From the NCBI GenBank assembly GCA_946481275.1, contig CAMLMV010000005.1, positions 124,001 to 188,000 on the forward strand: a DNA stretch of 64,000 bases, in the 5' to 3' direction. Shown here in pieces: positions 63,155 to 64,000 of the stretch (positions are counted from its first letter, which is position 1; each line of letters starts with the position of its first letter). The translations under genes and the position numbers were made by a program. This DNA comes from an uncultured Massilia sp. Lineage in GTDB: Bacteria > Pseudomonadota > Gammaproteobacteria > Burkholderiales > Burkholderiaceae. The notes beneath the pieces are model-generated. The model saw only the letters and a list, made by a program, of their open reading frames with translations. It searched no databases and had not been told where the DNA came from.

Positions 63155-64000
63155 ATGACGAAGTTATATCCCCTGATATTTGAAAGTATATATAAACACA
63201 AATTATGGGGAGGACGGAAGTTATCCAGCCATCTGGGCAAGGACATTTCGCCGCAGACCCGTTGTGGCGAGTCCTGGGAAGTCAGTGGATTGCCATCGGA
63301 CGATTCGGTGGTGAAAAATGGCGAACTGGCCGGGACTTCGCTTTCCTGTTTGCTCAGGGTCTATCAGGAAATCCTGATCGGGAAATCCTTGTATGCGCGA
63401 TTCGGTAATCGTTTCCCACTGCTCGTCAAATTCATCGATGCGGAAGACGATTTATCGATCCAGGTGCATCCCGACGATGTACTGGCCGGAATAAAACACG
63501 ATTCGCCGGGAAAAACGGAAATGTGGTACGTGGTCCAGGCCGATCCCGGCGCGACGCTGACCGCCGGTTTCAACCGGCCGGTCAGCGCGGCCCAGTGCCG
63601 GGAGCGATTCGCGGCGGGCCGGGTCGACGACATCCTGAACCGGTGTGCGGTCGTGGCCGGCGACGTGTTTTTCCTCCCTGCGGGCCGGGTCCACGCCATC
63701 GGCAAGGGCGTCCTGGTCGCCGAGATCCAGCAGGCGTCGGACGTGACTTACCGGATCCACGACTACGGCCGCATCGACGCGGACGGCCGCCGGCGCGCGC
63801 TGGACATGGACAGCGCCATCGCCGCGCTGGACGTCGGCAGCGCTCAGGATTGCAGGATTCCCTATCAGGAAATCCTGAATGAACCGACCCGTCTCGTGCA
63901 GTGCGAGCATTTCACGGCCAATCTATTGGCGTGTTCCAAGACGGTCGTGCGGAATTACGCGTTCGACACGTTCGTTATCCATGTCTGCGTCCATGGATCT
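63155..64000 (+). CDS. manA: mannose-6-phosphate isomerase, type I (3' end outside window)
   Basis: The first 282 residues of a class I phosphomannose isomerase, cut by the window end. It begins MTKLYPLIFESIYKHKLWGGRKL, the typical short ManA start, and the zinc ligands are readable: Q103/H105 in SIQVHPDD, E122 in GKTEMWYV and H180 in LPAGRVHAIG. It interconverts mannose-6-phosphate and fructose-6-phosphate. The start at 63155 is the only ATG before the conserved region; the ribosome site is weak (TTGGA). The N-terminal 90 codons are AT-richer than their surroundings. Confidence 0.85.
   Translation, partial: MTKLYPLIFESIYKHKLWGGRKLSSHLGKDISPQTRCGESWEVSGLPSDDSVVKNGELAGTSLSCLLRVYQEILIGKSLYARFGNRFPLLVKFIDAEDDLSIQVHPDDVLAGIKHDSPGKTEMWYVVQADPGATLTAGFNRPVSAAQCRERFAAGRVDDILNRCAVVAGDVFFLPAGRVHAIGKGVLVAEIQQASDVTYRIHDYGRIDADGRRRALDMDSAIAALDVGSAQDCRIPYQEILNEPTRLVQCEHFTANLLACSKTVVRNYAFDTFVIHVCVHGS

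Overview
The window is 64 kb of dense, high-GC chromosome with almost no spacer DNA, few AT-rich patches, and no insertion sequences, phage genes, CRISPR arrays or tRNA/rRNA genes that I can see. Gene content and order (iscRSUA-hscBA-fdx-iscX, ilvBNC then pssA, rpsO-pnp, a sigma/DUF3619/DUF3106/RDD operon, a phasin) point to a betaproteobacterium of the Burkholderiales, most likely Oxalobacteraceae of the Massilia/Telluria/Duganella type. This assignment is inference from gene content, not a search result.

Layout. 1-6 kb: tail of an alpha/beta hydrolase, an XRE/MmyB-type regulator, a PAS-PAS hybrid histidine kinase, and two exported hydrolases (a family I.5-like lipase and a dienelactone-hydrolase-like protein). 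6-11.3 kb: a MarR-controlled EmrAB/NodT-type efflux operon and an FMN reductase. 11.3-23.5 kb: RNA and nucleotide housekeeping genes (DTW-domain tapT, a radical SAM gene behind a perfect LexA box, a NadR-like kinase, dgt), a His-rich PadR regulator, a 5'-truncated kptA remnant, ankyrin and ChaC proteins, a LysR/FAH/MaiA cluster, a CBS protein and a uracil-DNA-glycosylase-like protein lacking the usual catalytic Asp. 23.7-32 kb: the complete isc iron-sulfur operon, followed by a coupled methyltransferase-ltaE-pseudouridine synthase-like trio. 32-41 kb: SDR/TetR and OhrR-like/GST divergent pairs, an OmpR/EnvZ-type two-component pair, a split DipZ-like CcdA plus thioredoxin pair, the sigma factor operon and a GST. 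41-47.4 kb: ilvBNC with a 360-nt leader, a SIMPL protein, pssA and a phasin. 47.6-53.4 kb: a TonB-like hypothetical protein, two tandem lipoproteins, rpsO-pnp, and small hypothetical genes. 53.4-64 kb: a TctDE-like two-component system divergent from porin-SBP-permease-ATPase-chemoreceptor genes, then a 5' fragment of manA cut by the window end.

How the parts work together. The last block reads as a sensed uptake module: a two-component system, an outer-membrane porin, a binding-protein ABC transporter, a chemoreceptor and then mannose-6-phosphate isomerase. The binding protein looks more like the hexose-phosphate protein AfuA than the ferric protein FbpA. Three TGAAAG repeats at an exact 11-bp period between the divergent halves are the probable response-regulator site. 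Other regulatory signals read from the sequence are a LexA box with its own promoter, a double operator in front of the YqjI-like PadR gene, an IscR-like box, paired operators for TetR and OhrR-like regulators, a structured rpsO leader, and a dyad element repeated inside the isc and ilv operons.

I found no wholly new multi-gene system. The best leads are altered catalytic motifs in two enzymes, the sensed sugar-phosphate-type uptake module, and several operator-like repeats.
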